From Polyodon spathula (Eukaryota; Chordata; Actinopteri; Acipenseriformes; Polyodontidae), in assembly GCF_017654505.1 (NCBI RefSeq), contig NC_054534.1:45669226-45733225 (forward strand): 64,000 nucleotides of DNA. Reading direction: 5' to 3'. The notes beneath the pieces were generated by a model. That model saw only the letters and a list, made by a program, of their open reading frames with translations. It had not been told where the DNA came from and made no database searches. Shown here in pieces: positions 21,241-34,650 of the stretch. The translations under genes and the position numbers were made by a program. Positions within the stretch are counted from its first letter, which is position 1. Each line of letters starts with the position of its first letter.

Positions 21241-21690
21241 CCCAGTAGTCATGGCAGCACATCAATGGGGTCATGTTTGGTCAAAGAAATCAGTACTTTT
21301 CTGATAACAAATCTACAGTTCTAATCATCAATAAAGGCCATTCCCATTCACCTCTTATCATGCAATTACTGCAGTGATTAATATAGATTTCAGTATCAAA
21401 TCACTTTCGAATCCAAGCGTGCCATTTACCGGGCATTTATAATAATACAGCTGATGCACTCTAGTTTCCAGATCTCCAGATTTCATAGTCTGGTCCCTAT
21501 AGCTCTGATAACTCCAGCAGTTACACCCCATTTCAACCAGCTTATTTTCAACTGAACCCAATTATCAGTAAACTTATCAATTCAGCACAAGCATACATGG
21601 CTGCAGCATTTGCCCCTTCCACCAGATCTTCTTATTCTGCTGTAAGAACTTTCCGCTCTCAAAGTATGGCTTTTATAGTACACACAAAGG
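21241..21690 (+). pseudogene. DIRS-type RNase H and recombinase N-terminus fragment
   Basis: The sequence reads AAHQWGHVWSKKSVLF, then after one stop DNKSTVLIINKGHSHSPLIM, the RNase H block typical of DIRS elements. Further on comes FAPSTRSSYSAVRTF (near 21620), the start of the recombinase core-binding domain. The copy is heavily decayed. Confidence 0.75.
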
Positions 21691-22441
21691 ACTCTTCACG
21701 TCTTGCACCAGCTGTAATCAACCACATCAGCAGAAAGAGCAAATATTAACTAGCATCTAATTACAAATATGAGGCATTGAACCTCATCAGCAATTGAATC
21801 ATACATACATTCTTCCCCATCTAAGACATCTTCTTCATGTCAGTTTGTTGCTAGTATGTTTGGTGTGGTGACAACCCTTCCGCATGGGCCACCAAAGGTT
21901 TTCCCACTAAAAACTTTTTTTTTTTTCCCTTTCCACTGAGGGTCTTCACATATTCAGTAGGGAGCCAGTTTCTAACCTTCTTTGTTATATAAAATGCTTT
22001 CTTTGATGTTTTTCTTAAATATATGCATTGGCGGTTCTCTTGTTTAACTGAACATATAGGAGTTCAGCAGGGAGATGGGGGATCCATTTTTTTGGGGGGA
22101 GGGGGGGTTAGTGATCTCACTTTCTCCAACCCTTGGTTAAGCTCTGCTTCCTTTACCTCTGCAGGAGGGTTCTCCACGAGTAAGAGGTGACCCCGGGCAA
22201 ACCCATCCTTTTAGCATCTCATGATCTATCACTACTCTTGCTTTCTGAGGGGCTAAGCTTATTCTTGCTAAACCACGTTGTAGGAGCTCTCCCTTAGTAA
22301 CACAATGATCTCTTATCGTTTCAGGTTCTCTTGGGTCTCCGTCACAGCTTTGTAAGTCTATAATTCACCTCACTGAGGGCAGCTCTCCCAGCTAGAGTTC
22401 CCCCTTTTCTTCCTTCCTTTCAGGTTCTCAAGCCTCTGTTT
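21691..22441. other. Unassigned, likely DIRS-type element tail
   Basis: Includes pyrimidine-rich stretches and a G-rich run near 22095-22107. It leads into the 35-bp minisatellite. No coding homology was seen. Confidence 0.35.
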
Positions 22442-22478
22442 ATGTGCAAGGGGTCTCCCCTGTGTGTCCGTGTTTTAT

Positions 22479-23593
22479 TGTGGCAAAGTGGTTTGCAGTG
22501 CGCAGGTGTAGAGGTTATGCAGTGCTCAGTAATAACAAACCCAACACAGTTAACAGTGAAAAACAGCTCTTTATTTGTTCTGGGTTGCTTGCTTGGCAAC
22601 CTTAAATAATAATACCTGGCTTTACACAACGATGTGTATAGTGCAGGTAAACCACAGGGTTCAGTCCCGAAAAAATAATACTAAAAGCAAGTCCAATAGT
22701 GAATGCTCCTAGTGCATGTGATGATTTAACCCTTTGCGGTCCAATGTCGGACCCTGTCTGACATCATTGAAAGGACGTAAAGCATAGGTCTCTATTCTTT
22801 TTTTCTCCAGAAAAAGCTGACAAAACCATTCAATGGCCGAGTGAGACCGATAGGAGCCGAATGAAACAGGAAAAAGGGGCGTGTGAGCAATAGCCTTAGC
22901 AGCTGCACCATACAGAGATAAGCTGACATAAACAAAAGAGGTAGCTGCTTCAGCATCCAGCGTTCAAAGAATATCACAGACATTTGCAGAGCTTTTTGAG
23001 ATGTTATAGTAATAAAATAATGACTTGGATTACATTATCAAGGAGTTTGGTGATAAAACGCGTGATCAGGAGAGGATTTATCAGTATGCATGTCTATAAA
23101 GAAGTATGTGAAAAATACAGTGAACACGGGGTGGAGTTTGGCTGGAGATGCAGTACTGATATTGCTTAGCATTGCAATGCCCTTTAAACCGGTTTTACTT
23201 GGAAAAAAAAAAAAAAAATTAAACAGAGTGTGTAAAATAAATTAGACCTGACGTGCCTAACAGGCGCTGAATAAATGGACGCAAAGGGTTAATACAATAA
23301 TCAGTGACAACAGTAGTGCAGTGTAGACCAGATTTGATGCTGGCTTAGTGCAACACCCCCTGATATACCTTCAGTTATGCCCCCTTCGGTAACAAGTTCA
23401 ATCACGTATCCTCCGCATTAAGGCAATGACTTCTGGTATTGTGACTCCGTCCCCTTTCTGGATGGCCGACTTCCAACTGAACCTAGAATGAAATGCCAAA
23501 CCATTCAGTCCGGGGCACACTGTTCCTGTTATATCGTGCCCTCACAGGTCAGGAGGGGGATTGTTGACTAGGAATAATTCACTCGCTGTCACA
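22479..23593 (-). mobile_element. Solo LTR with TTTAT target duplication, containing a MITE
   Basis: Begins TGTGGCAAAG and ends CTGTCACA, with TTTAT directly outside both ends (22474-22478, 23594-23598). Read on the minus strand it has an AATAAA signal (in the reverse complement of CTCTTTATTTG near 22569), so transcription sense is inferred as minus. Without the nested MITE it is about 560 bp. No internal retroelement genes are attached. Confidence 0.9.
22736..23292. mobile_element. piggyBac-type MITE flanked by TTAA
   Basis: TTAA (22736-22739), then CCCTTTGCGGTCCA. The right end reads TGGACGCAAAGGG, then TTAA (23289-23292). The ends are inverted repeats and TTAA is the exact piggyBac target. 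Non-coding interior, about 550 bp. It matches copies at 61251-61857 and 57660-57870. Confidence 0.9.
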
Positions 23594-23835
23594 TTTATGT
23601 GCAGGGGATCTCCCCTGTGTGTCCACGTTTTATTTGCAGAGGATCTTCCCTGTGTGTCCACGTTTTATTTGCAGGGGATCTTCCCTGTGTGTCTATGTTT
23701 TATGTGAAGGGGATCTCCCCTGTGTGTTTGTATTATGCTCAGGGATCTCCCCTGTGTCTTTGTTTTATGTGCAGGAAATCTCCCCTGTATGTTTATTTTA
23801 TGTGCTGGGGATCTCCCCTGTGTGTCCAGTCCCCA

Positions 23836-24299
23836 AAATGGCAGGGACCCCCTTCTATATGTTCGGCCTTAACAAATGACGGGTCCTCTCTTATATGTTT
23901 CAATCTTTGCTAACTCTAAGTGGTAGCCTGGCTCCCACCCCATGAAGTGAAAATAATTGTAAATCATTCAACAGGATTTCGAGATACAGGTATAGCTGAA
24001 AAGTGATGTCATTAGCTGCAAGTAGCCTATACCATTCTCTACACAAGAAGACATAACACTATCTTGGTGAAAAGACCACACTGTACTATTACTATCTTGT
24101 AAAGATATGTCACTGTCACTGACAGATGTGTTCTCTAGTTACATCAGTACATCTGCCCTTTATTTTGCCTGACGGCGAAGGGTTCTCTCACATTACATTT
24201 TGTTACCCACAACACCAGCCATAATAATAATAAAAAAATATAAAAAATACGTACTACATTACTAATGAAACATCACAAAACATAAACACAGCAAATTTA
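23836..24299. other. Unassigned DNA
   Basis: No coding homology or clear repeat was seen. Confidence 0.4.
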
Positions 24300-24309
24300 T
24301 ATATTTAAT

Positions 24310-24351
<42 letters not shown>

Positions 24352-24368
24352 ATATATATATATATATA
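24300..24368. repeat. (TA)n tract
   Basis: Imperfect TA dinucleotide repeat with two short interruptions. Confidence 0.95.
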
Positions 24369-24905
24369 AATTACAATAAAATATACATTACAATACAATA
24401 TAAATTACTGTAAAATATAAATATCTGTATAATTAATTGAGTGTGGATAATATAAATACAAAATACAAGGCTCTACTTACAATATAGGTACTTACCTCAC
24501 TGATGGCTTCCTGTGCGATTTAGTATTATAGTGGTGACGTTGTTGATGTGGGATTACCGGCCAGAACTGCAAAGAGACTCGCATTTTCATTGATCCATTT
24601 TTTTTGGTTGTTAAAAACATTCTTGTTTTTGAGGATTTTTTTTTTTGTGATAACAAAAAAAAGTCTTCAAATTTATATTTCTTTTGACAGCACTTTTTGT
24701 AAAGCAACAGCGGTCTTGCTGCAAATGTGTCTCACTCACAATGCAGCACTGCAGACAGCGTATAATTTTATCCAGGACTGTACATCTTGAGTAATTTAGC
24801 TTATAATAGCTCAATTAACTATGAATATAACAGAGTCAGCTCAAAGTAGCTCAAATTATGTAGGCTACTAATTTGCATTATTTCTAGGTACTATGTGTCT
24901 TTCTG

Positions 24906-24936
<31 letters not shown>

Positions 24937-26524
24937 CACAGTTTACACAAAGCACACTCCATTTTTTTAAGTACAGATTGCCGACTGCCATCAATTTACA
25001 AAAGTCGTCGTTATTTTCCCAGCTTCTGCTGAAGCTGGGCTAACATTGAATATCTCACTGGGACCCAAACAAATGTAGCCCACGTTGGACCAACCTTGGG
25101 CCTACGTTCGAAATCCGTCCACGACCTTGCCAGCTTTAGACTATGTTGCGCCAACGTCAGCTTGCTATCTGGGTAACAAAAGCTTTATTCTGTAGCGGGA
25201 AAGTATTAAACTTCCAACGCTTGGCCCGTTTTATCTCAGGAATAAAGTTGAAAGCATATGTTAGAGGGGGCATGGTCCAAGATTAATATATTTTGGATTT
25301 CTGCGGACTTCACAAAAATATTACAGGGTACTAGAATAGCATTGATTTTGCTGTGAGATTTGTGCCTGCCCGAGAAAAACATACAATCATGTGCAGTGGA
25401 TTTCTGAATCTGCCAGGGGTCACAACTGGTCAGATCTTTAATAAATTAGATTAATAATTGAGTAGTTTTAGGAGAATGTTTGGCTGAAGAGTGAGATGTG
25501 TCTAACACTGGGTTGAATAGCTGATTGAAATCTCCTGCCAATTTAACAGGGATATTCCCCAGTGAAGCCAATGTATGCTTCGTCTAGTCGAAAAACTGCA
25601 TTGAAAATATTTGGTGCATAGAAAATGGCAATACAGACTTCTATGTTATTCAACAGTGTAGTCACATAGCAGAATCCTCCCTCCGAATCATTACTTTGGA
25701 GATAAATTTCAAGGTTCAGCTGTTTTTTTGCAAAATAAGGACACTGCTATGTTTATTCTGAGCAGAGGAATATGCAATTATGCTTAATATGCGTAATGCT
25801 TATTTGAAAATGAACAACTTCAAACCAAATTAGTTTCCTACAAACATGAAATATCAACCTTATTTCTTAAGAGATAATCTAAGCACTGTGCTCTCTTTAT
25901 AGGATGAGTGGCCCCTCATAAATTCCAGGAATTAATGATAACACTATCCATGATCAAAGAGTGAACTAATAAAACACATAGCACTCAGAAAGCATGGAAA
26001 TGCGACATAAAGAAAGACCATCGACTCGGCACTCATTATATAGCAATATCTTATAGGACAGTAGCATGGTAATGTCAAAAACACAGTAAAATAAACTGAA
26101 AAGGTTACAAATAATTACTTTAATAAAGAAGAGAGCCAGAGGGGAGCATACTGTATATCAGGTATCTCAAACCACAGTTAATATCTGTACTCCCTCTAGC
26201 TCGTTGGTTCTGTTCCTTATCTGGTTTTTAGTCCCATGTGAATCATGCTTTAAACAGGAGGATGGACTTGGGAATTTAAAAATCAGGCAAGGGAGGTTAT
26301 TCTTTCTGTTATTTAATTTGTATGTTTGATAACTGCACGGTAATTAAATGTGATTGATAGGTGAAACATCACAGTTCTCAATAGGGCGATTTTGAGTACA
26401 TTGCAAGTTTGGAGTGTAGTTCATTTTACTTACTGTTGGAGAAACATGCACTTTTAAGATTATTTTTGTAGCATGAAACACAAGAGACACATAACTACCA
26501 CGCATGATGAATACTTACACATAC
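24369..26524. other. Unassigned AT-rich DNA
   Basis: No gene was recognised. At 25020-25180 there is a block with repeated CCAACGT / ACGTTGG-like words, probably a small decayed repeat. Several T- and A-runs occur (24908-24922). Confidence 0.4.
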
Positions 26525-27457
26525 TGTAGTGACCATAGTATGATAGTTTAGTCTTTGGCGTTTACAGAGTTCATACTCAGTGAAGAGGACAGCAGGCAGC
26601 TTGGGTTACCTCATGAGCGACCTTGTCGCAGTACAACCCCCCCCATCTTTATTTCTAAAAGTGACGTATGCTGGATAACATGGAAAGAAGTTTGAATGCA
26701 ATATAAGATACACGTGTTTGCAGGTTTATGCACTCTGTTAGTTTTAAAAGGAGATTATCAGAGGAGGTATAGTAACTGGTAAATGTGAATTTGTAAGATT
26801 GCATTTTATTGCACTGACAACGACCGTCTGACTGCTGGAATAAACACAATTGCACATTGCTGGAGGAACCGATGCACCCAAGAGATATCTTAGGAAGAAC
26901 AAAGACCAAAGGGCCACACCCAGATAACACCATCTTAGGCAGTGTGAGCCAAAACCAGTTTTCTTTACGACACGTACATAAGGGGGTTGACCAGGGTGAT
27001 TGAACCCACAAAGAGAAGAAAGGAGGGTGGGGCTGAGGTCAGTGGCTACTTAATCAAGGTACACTCAGCTCAGCTCACTTCTATCTTTCATTAAGACTAG
27101 TATTGGAGACTTATCGATCGAGAAAGTCCTGGAGGATCAAACCTACAGTATTGCATTGTATTATTTAGTTCTCTTATGTTTTGTTTTGAACTTAAGTTTT
27201 GCACCGTGCAGTTTGCATATGAAAGTGTGATCTGTACTGTTTTGCTTTGAGCGTTCTTTATGTTTCCAGAATTAAACATGTATATATTGAATTTTATTGA
27301 CAGCCCTGGTTATTAATCATCTTATTACCCAACCCTCCCCTCGGGCAGTGCAGAGTGAGACAAGCAGTGGCTGGGAATAATTGTCCCAATAAACCATTGA
27401 TTCTAGTACCTACAAATTGTGTGTGCCTCCTTCATTCCTTTTCCACCATACGCTACA
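26525..27457 (+). mobile_element. Candidate solo LTR (retrovirus-like)
   Basis: Ends are the short inverted pair TGTAG...CTACA. Near the right end CCAATAAACC (about 27390) is followed about 25 bp later by a GT-rich stretch, as in a polyadenylation signal plus R-U5. Outside sequences are ATAC and ATAT, only a partial duplication. No internal genes are attached. The family is not recognised and the boundaries are tentative. Confidence 0.4.
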
Positions 27458-28440
27458 ATATTAATTTTGCCTGTGGGCATTATAAATAATTTCGGGAAGA
27501 AAAATGTCAATATTCGTTATATGCAAAACACATATAATGTGGTCCCCTAATTATGGACCCTGACAACTGCATTATATTGGGGTAGCACTCTATAGGTTGT
27601 CTTTTTTTAAAAAAAAATCTGAAATCAGACATGCAAATTATTTTATTCCAAAGTCCATTTTCTTCACATATTTCTTACATAATTGTCTTACCTCAGCAAA
27701 TAATCTTGATCAATTATCCAAATGGCTTGTCTACATAGCAATTGATGATGATTGTGGACAACCTACAGATGCTTCATATGAATATTGTCTTAAATGGTAA
27801 TGAGGTAATTTTTTACTTCGGATTTCTCTAATATTAACATTTACATTTTTACAATTTCTGTAAAAAACTGTTCCAATCAGATTTTTTTTCTTTAGTTACC
27901 AACAAAAATGTCCAGTTACTGCAAGCTACTGCTGTGGATTTGCATTAGTGTCTTAGCTTTTATTACGGTATTATTAATTGTTAGTAATTAACTTCTAATT
28001 TCTACTACTTTGCATTGGTGGTGCAATTGCAGTGAGCAGGGGTTCCTCTTTTGGGGGCAAGTGAAGCTCAATTCTTAACCTTCGAGGCCCAGCCACACTC
28101 CTAGTTTTTCTATTACTCTAGGTTCCCCTTGGGGCAAGTATGAGTCTCTTCCCAGCTTTGGAGACTGATCGGTTCTGCCTCATCTCCATGAGGATGACTC
28201 TCTGTGAGCCAAGGGGAAACCCTGTACTCTTTACTAAGTATTTGCTTTCATCTGTGTCAGTCTCCCTCTCTTGAGGCCCCCTCCGCAAGTTTATTTCTTT
28301 CTCTTGTTTCAGCGTTCATATCTCCACCAAGGGGAGTGATAATCACTACTAAGCCTTCTAGACTTCTCTTCAATTCATCCACTATTGTTCTCTTAACTTC
28401 CCCTTGGGGGAAGTAACGCTTGCTTCCCAGCCTAGGTGGT
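27458..28440. other. Unassigned DNA
   Basis: No protein family was seen. CCCCTTGGGGCAAGTA (28123) recurs as CCCCTTGGGGGAAGTA (28400), so a tandem or terminal repeat of a DIRS-type tail is possible. Confidence 0.35.
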
Positions 28441-28470
28441 CAATCAATAAATCAATCAATCAATCAATCA
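28441..28470. repeat. (AATC)n microsatellite
   Basis: About seven tetranucleotide units with one change. Confidence 0.9.
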
Positions 28471-31400
28471 TATTGTGACATGTGTCTGCCATTGGGTGCG
28501 TATTCACTGTTTGCTGACAAGCAGGAGATGGAGATTAATGTTGATATGCCCCACAGACAAACAGGTTTTATTTACATACACACACACCGAACAGCTCACA
28601 TGACACTACCAGCAATGGTAGTGCACGGTGGCCATACCACACAGTGTATGAAAAGCAAAATAAAACAATGTACAAAAAACTATAAAATAAAAGGTGCCGT
28701 GACTACATCGGCGCTGCTTCTAACAAATGCAGGTGCTGCTTATACATCTCGCTATAATTTAGGGAGGGATCTACAGCACCTGAACTGCTCTGTATTTCTC
28801 AATAATAAACCAACCGGATAGCCATCGGCGGTTTCAGTTTCTCTTTAAAGGACAGTATATAATACAGACTGCTGAAGAGCTTTAAGCACCACACAATTCA
28901 TGCCATCAACCGTATCATTTTGACTTTCTTTCCACTTTATTTTAGTCTCTGTATCGACATGTTTGAAAAATCCTACTTGTGGAACTGAAAGGTCAATTCA
29001 AAACAGTGACACGATTGGTCAAATTCAACCACTTAACGGAATTCTCATCATCAAACCATTCCTTTTTCCTGTCTTCCATGAAAATTACGTTTTTTTTTTT
29101 TAATTATTTTAAATTATTATTGATGGAGTTGTCACATATAATACATAATATTACTGTATATTAAAAGCAAAACAGTATTAGAAAGTTATAGGACAGGTTA
29201 TACTGAATGCTGGATGAAAGCATAGCAATCATATAACCCCATAATATAAAAGGAAATGATCCAGCAGATATTAAATCAACAGAATAACCATTGACTAAAA
29301 GTCTCATAGCCATCTCTTGGCCAGGGAAACCATATGAAAAGGAGGTGTAGCTCTTAATTATTAATCCTTTTTTAAGAAGTTTGCTTTGTTGTAGAATTCT
29401 GTAACATATTAATGTAGGAACAGTTCAATAATTGATAATTTCATGTTTATCTGGGTTGATTAGTTATCTTATTAATAATAGTTAATTGACATGTTATAAA
29501 GATCAAGGATTTACTATGAACACACATTCATGGGCAGACACAAGGAATGTTTAATCAACAGTAGTATTTTATTAAGTAGACAAATAATAAACAGAAAACA
29601 GAAAAGTCAGAAAGTAAATCTCTTAGTTTCTAAGCACAAAACACAATTCACAAACCTCTCACTGCACTCATGCTGGCTAGCAGGCATTTGAAATATGCCA
29701 CCCCCTGTCTCCACACACACAAACAGCAGCTCAAGCAAGCTGTAACGTAACTAGTAGCTTGCTCACATACACACATGCACAGCCTCAACTGAGATGATGC
29801 AGACAATCTTAGAATATATTACATTAAGCTTATTAATAGTATATATATTAAGGATATGGCAAGATTATTTTTAAATAAATTCTTCATACAACAATATGAG
29901 GTAGATTAGTTACTTCATCAAGTTTCACTAAAAGTTATTTCACACGCAAAGGGTGCACACTAAATAATTAACAGTTCAATTCTATGTGAGTGTTTTACAA
30001 TTAATTCATTTAGTTCCATGAAAGCAAAATGCAACTATGGAATTATACTCAGAATCAGTTTCTTGAAGATTAGACCTTTGGTCCGCTGGTTTGGAAACTC
30101 AATTGGTTGAAGTGTCCAGTACAAAAGGCTCTCCTCTCAGCAACAAAGTCTTCAGTCCCACGTTGGACCAACTCTGCAACAAAGCTTTCAATTCTCAATA
30201 TAATCAACAAACAACTGCAACAAAGTCTTCAGTCCTCAGTATAGGATCCACAACAGCACCCGTCTGCTCTGTCCTCTTTGCTGAATCTTTTAGCTACGCA
30301 GGTAGCAGGGCACAATTTCTTTTGGATACTGTGGTTTTAGGTGTACAACAGATCCACACTGGTTTGTCTGATAACAGTCTCTGTAAGTTTTACAACAGTC
30401 CTGCAGCCGGGCCTCAGTCTTGTTGCTTGTGGTCGTTGATTCGCTTGCAGCTTGCTTCCTCGTCTTGGGTCCGTTTCAGGCAGAATCCCGTCTTGGGTCC
30501 GTTTTTAAACCTGGAGTTGCAGCTTTGCTTAGTAGAGTGACAGCAGCTTGTTTAGCATTCGATGGGGAGCGCAGAATGTTCAGTTTTGCTTTGATATTTA
30601 CAGTCTTTTTCACCCTGCTAAATAGCTCCTTTCTTGAGATCATTTGTGTATCTTGTCTTTTTTAAACGCACAGTCCTTTGATGTTTTAATGTCCTTTTCC
30701 ACTGGGACATCACTAGTTTATGTCTTCCTTGCATCAAAACAATTGCTGTTGCACATTATCTGTCCATAATTCAACTGTCCATTCAGCCTAATCCAGTTCA
30801 GGCACTGGTCCTCTAATCAGTAGGCCACATAGTTCAGCCTGTCTTCAAACCAGAGGCCCCCTTCTCAAGACACAACAATTTGCCCTGCTTCTCAATACAC
30901 ACAGTTTCATTAATTAATCCAGTTATATTTCTAACACACCTTCATGTATTATTATTATCATATTCAGGGAATATGTCCCACGTTAATATAGCCGTGTTAT
31001 TGTCTCTCTGCTTTTTCTTTAAGTGTTTAAAACTGTGCACATTTAAGCACTATTGAGGGTTTTGATATTCACCAGGGTGAACAAGGATATGGCACAAATT
31101 TGTCATTGCAATGGTGGTTATAAACTGTAAGGGAAATAACCGTAAGTGAGGACCACTAAAGTTGGGAATTTCAATATTATATATTTTACATTTTTTTACA
31201 TTGCTGTTCCACTTGGGGCCAACACATTTCTTCAGAAGTTTTAGGTTTTATCTCCTGCCAGTCATAACTCATACATATTTAATTATGTACTGAGGAACAA
31301 ATTAAAGGCCTGTTGGGAAGGCAGCAAAAGGTTGAAAAGCAGCGGGTGGAAGTACACATTACAACATAATACATGTTGGGAGGGAGTGTAGGCCACCAAA

Positions 31401-33129
31401 GCTCAACCTTTACTACAGTAGCACACATTAGTCCCAGTGCAGTGTCCAATCGGTTAGTTCTGGATATGCTTTTGATGTGACATCCTAGTCTTTGAAAAAT
31501 ATGGATCAGTAGTAAGAGCAGTAGGATTTATTTCCACATAATTGTACTGTAATTCAAGTGGAATCTTCAAAAACTGATATTAGGAGGATGTTGACAGGAT
31601 TTATGAAATGGTAAACATGGGAAGTGTAACAGCACTCATCAGGTTCATGCATATACTAAGCTTTGTGCTCAGGCAGTCTTTTAAAGCATTTCACCTGATT
31701 CTATCACACTTAATAATGGCAAAATTAATATTTACATGCAAGTACAAATACTAATGTACTTTTAATGGAATGTCAGGTATATATGAAGTGCTCCTTATTT
31801 CAGATTTTTGAGAAACATCATTAACCAATTTTAAGTCATTCATGGTTTTCACAGTTAGGATAACTTACTGATGTTCATATTTATTATATAGTAATAATTA
31901 AAAGTTTTTTAAGCAATAGCACTCAAGGCCCAGGGCATTTCCTGGGGATTAATGATCAGCTGAGAGAGTTGGTGGCCCGGTGGCCTGGTACATGTTGCTA
32001 ATATGTCATTTTAAATAATAATAATAAAAACAACATACAACATCTTAGTTGATTTGACTGATATAGAATCATTTGTTCTGTAGTAGACACAAATTAAGTT
32101 AATGGAGAAATGTATTCCAGTACACTAGGATTAAATTCTACATTTGTGTTGTGACATGTTGAAAGGGATGCTGTTGATACAAAGGTCATCACTTTGACAT
32201 AATCTGTCAACATATGTAACCATGTAATTGTGACAGAATAAAAATGTCATTAAACACCTATAGAATTGCCTCTGTGCTTCTGGTGAAACCACAGTCATAC
32301 TTAAAAATAAATGGTTGGCATGTAATACAAAAAATTACTGCGTGAACCTAATGCAAGTATTTTTTATAATGGAAATATTTTTATATACTTTGTGTGGGTA
32401 ATTTTTTTTTAATAACCAGTGCCTTGATAATTGTGTTGCTGGGTGAACTTCACTCTGGTGTGAGAATTGTAAAAACAATAGTTTTTGAAGATATAAAATC
32501 AAGATAAAAACTTTATTTAAAATATTCAGACACAAGTAAGTTCTGTACCCTTAGAACAACAAAGACAAAGGATGTGTTTAAAGTCTGCTACTAATATGCT
32601 TAGTCATAGTGTATTGCACTATAAAAGTACATTTTATTTCAGAACAAGTGAATAAATACTCAAAGGCAACTGCCTATATCTGAATTTATGTAAAACTGTG
32701 GTTTGTATTACATGCAATTTAAAATCTAAATTCTTTCTCCATTGTTGTGAGAGTATGAGTAGCATGCACATATCATGCACATTCCTCATGGCATAAGTGC
32801 ACAGCCAAAACTTGCAATGATTTAAGACACTTGTGTGGTAGGTGAGGGAAGGAGGAGAAAATTCAAAATGGTCATGGCGGCAAGCATGCTGTCTTTTTCT
32901 TTATTTTTCTAAATATAGTTCCTAAAATAAGCAATAAACAATAAGCAATCAAAACAAGTAAGGTTGATTTATTAAAAGGACTTTATTCTTTAATCAGCAC
33001 ATTGGAACATAGGGTTTCATTTTCAAAAGAGATGCGACAGCTTAGCAGGGCTTCCATGATTTTTTTGGGGTGCAAGGACAGAGTCGCAGCTGTGCATTCG
33101 ATTTTCAATATCAGAGTTGCGCTGGAAAA
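28471..33129. other. Long unassigned interval
   Basis: No gene or named repeat could be supported on either strand. Around 29525-30900 an LTR-like region is possible. It shares TTCATGGGCAGACACA with 9063 and holds short direct repeats (CAACAAAGTCTTCAGTCC twice, CGTCTTGGGTCCGTTT twice). The 149-codon open frame at 30091-30540 is of biased composition and matches nothing I know. Confidence 0.35.
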
Positions 33130-34650
33130 TGTTAGGTTACTTATCGTAAACCTGGTTCCTTGAAAGAGAAGATGACCACCAACCAGCGAGGTCGCATCAG
33201 TCACTTTCACGGGTTTGATGCAAAAGAGAAAATGGTCTCCGTGGGTTGACTGTTTAATCCCTCAGTACGCGGGACCGAGGATGTCACCCCATGGAGGGGC
33301 CTATTGGCAGCTCTGATATAAAGATCCCAGTGAATACCTACCTATGGCAGGCATATCCCATTAGTATGTTGGTGGTAGTTCACTTTCAGTTTGGGAAAGT
33401 ATATCAGAGCAGTCGCGAGGTAGAAGGAACGGCAGCATATGAGGAACTCAGAGCTGCATAACCCAAGGGTTAGTGGTGTGAGCTTGCAACCTCAAGGACC
33501 CTCATGCCTAAGAAGGCAGGGAAGGATCTACCACATTAAGGCGGTGCCCCAGCTAGTCGCAAAATACAAGTATCGGATAGTGAGGCCCCTCTCAAGAGGG
33601 TCCAAGATGTAGACAACCCTCTGGTAGAGTGTGTAGCTACCTGCCCAGATGGGGGCAAGCTGGCATACGCAGTAGAGACTGTACGCAATCCAGTATATGC
33701 AATTCTGTATCCTGTGACAGATAAATAGCAGGTCAGAATGGCGCAGAGCTCTTGTCCTATCCACGTACCACCTCAATCTCCTATCCTCTTCTGAAAAAAA
33801 CAAAGGTGGATGGAAAGATTCCAGTTCCACAGAATGGTTCATGTGGAAGGCTGTGATCACCTTAGGGCGGAAAGCAGGGCTTGTATGTAGTGTGCATAAA
33901 GGAACGGTGCACCGACAGCGCCTGCAGCTCACTGGCTCACTTTTATGGAGGTGATAGCCAAGGGGAAGGCTGTCTTCATAGATAGATACTTCAACTTTAT
34001 GGAATACATAGGCTCAAACGGGGCCTTCATGAGAGCCTCCAGTACAATATCAGGGCTCCATTCAGGAGAACGTCCCTCCATGGAGGGCGTAATCGCCAAG
34101 CACCCTTGAAAAAACTGGTTGCCAAAAATGTGCACCTGGAGATACAGAATCAATGAGGGCATGGCATGCAGAAATGGCTGCCAAATACACCTCCAATGTA
34201 GAAGGTAACCTTGTAGGAGCTGCACAAGGTCGAAAACCAGTCACCGCGGGGCCACTAGGACAACTGTCACCTTCTCTAAATGGACCTTCACTAGAAAGGC
34301 CGGGAGTAGCGATATTGGTGTAAACGAGTGCCCTGGGCCACGCGTTGGCTAGGATGTTGACGCTGAGCGGACTGCCTAAGTGGTGGAGGGAGTACCACAG
34401 GGTAGTTGTAGTCTCCTCCAAGGCAAAGATATCGACCTGTGCCTCCCTGAACCATTCCCAAATGTGTTCCACCACCGCCGAGTGCACCGAGCTCAATGTG
34501 CACAGAGCACCACATACACCATGTGTACTCAGCACTGAGGGAGCTATGCACACCGAGGTATTAGACATTGTGTGCACTGAGCACCATGCAATCAGTTCGC
34601 TGTGTGCACAGAGTGCACCAAGCAGTGTGCAGTGAGGCGCTACGTGCACC
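33130..34650 (-). pseudogene. DIRS-type element copy 1: RNase H end and tyrosine recombinase
   Basis: On the minus strand, an RNase H/linker part has VEHIWEWFREAQVDIFALEE and LANAWPRALVY (about 34450-34310). The recombinase then reads LEVYLAAISACHALIDSVSP, MKAPFEPMYSIKLKYLSMKT, VITAFHMNHSVELESFHPP and RRLRWYVDRTRALRHSDLLF. A catalytic THSTRG box is readable in another frame near 33630. The element's terminal sequence (AGGTTACTTATCG...GAAAGAGAAGATGACCACCAA) starts at 33130. Several frameshifts make it inactive. Confidence 0.85.

Larger units (their letters stand above)
22442..23835. repeat. 35-bp minisatellite split by a solo LTR
   Basis: The unit is close to GCAGGGGATCTCCCCTGTGT followed by GTCCACGTTTTATTT. 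One unit lies at 22442-22478 and about seven at 23594-23835, the last ones diverged or shortened. The interval between is the inserted LTR at 22479-23593. Each unit core GGGGATCTCCCC is itself a near palindrome. Confidence 0.9.

Noticed and set aside
22442..23835. Possible CRISPR-like array of palindromic 35-bp repeats
   Set aside because: The units are directly adjacent without unique spacers and the sequence is eukaryotic. It is a minisatellite.
23599..23913. Cys-rich repeated peptide frames (ISPVC... pattern)
   Set aside because: They are translations of the 35-bp minisatellite. 35 is not a multiple of three, so the pattern drifts, and there is no start context or homology.
25020..25180. 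CCAACGT-rich block as a MITE
   Set aside because: Repeated words are visible but no terminal repeats or target duplication could be defined.
30091..30540. 149-codon open frame as a gene
   Set aside because: Ser/Thr/Leu-rich translation that includes duplicated DNA words. No motif and no splice or start context.
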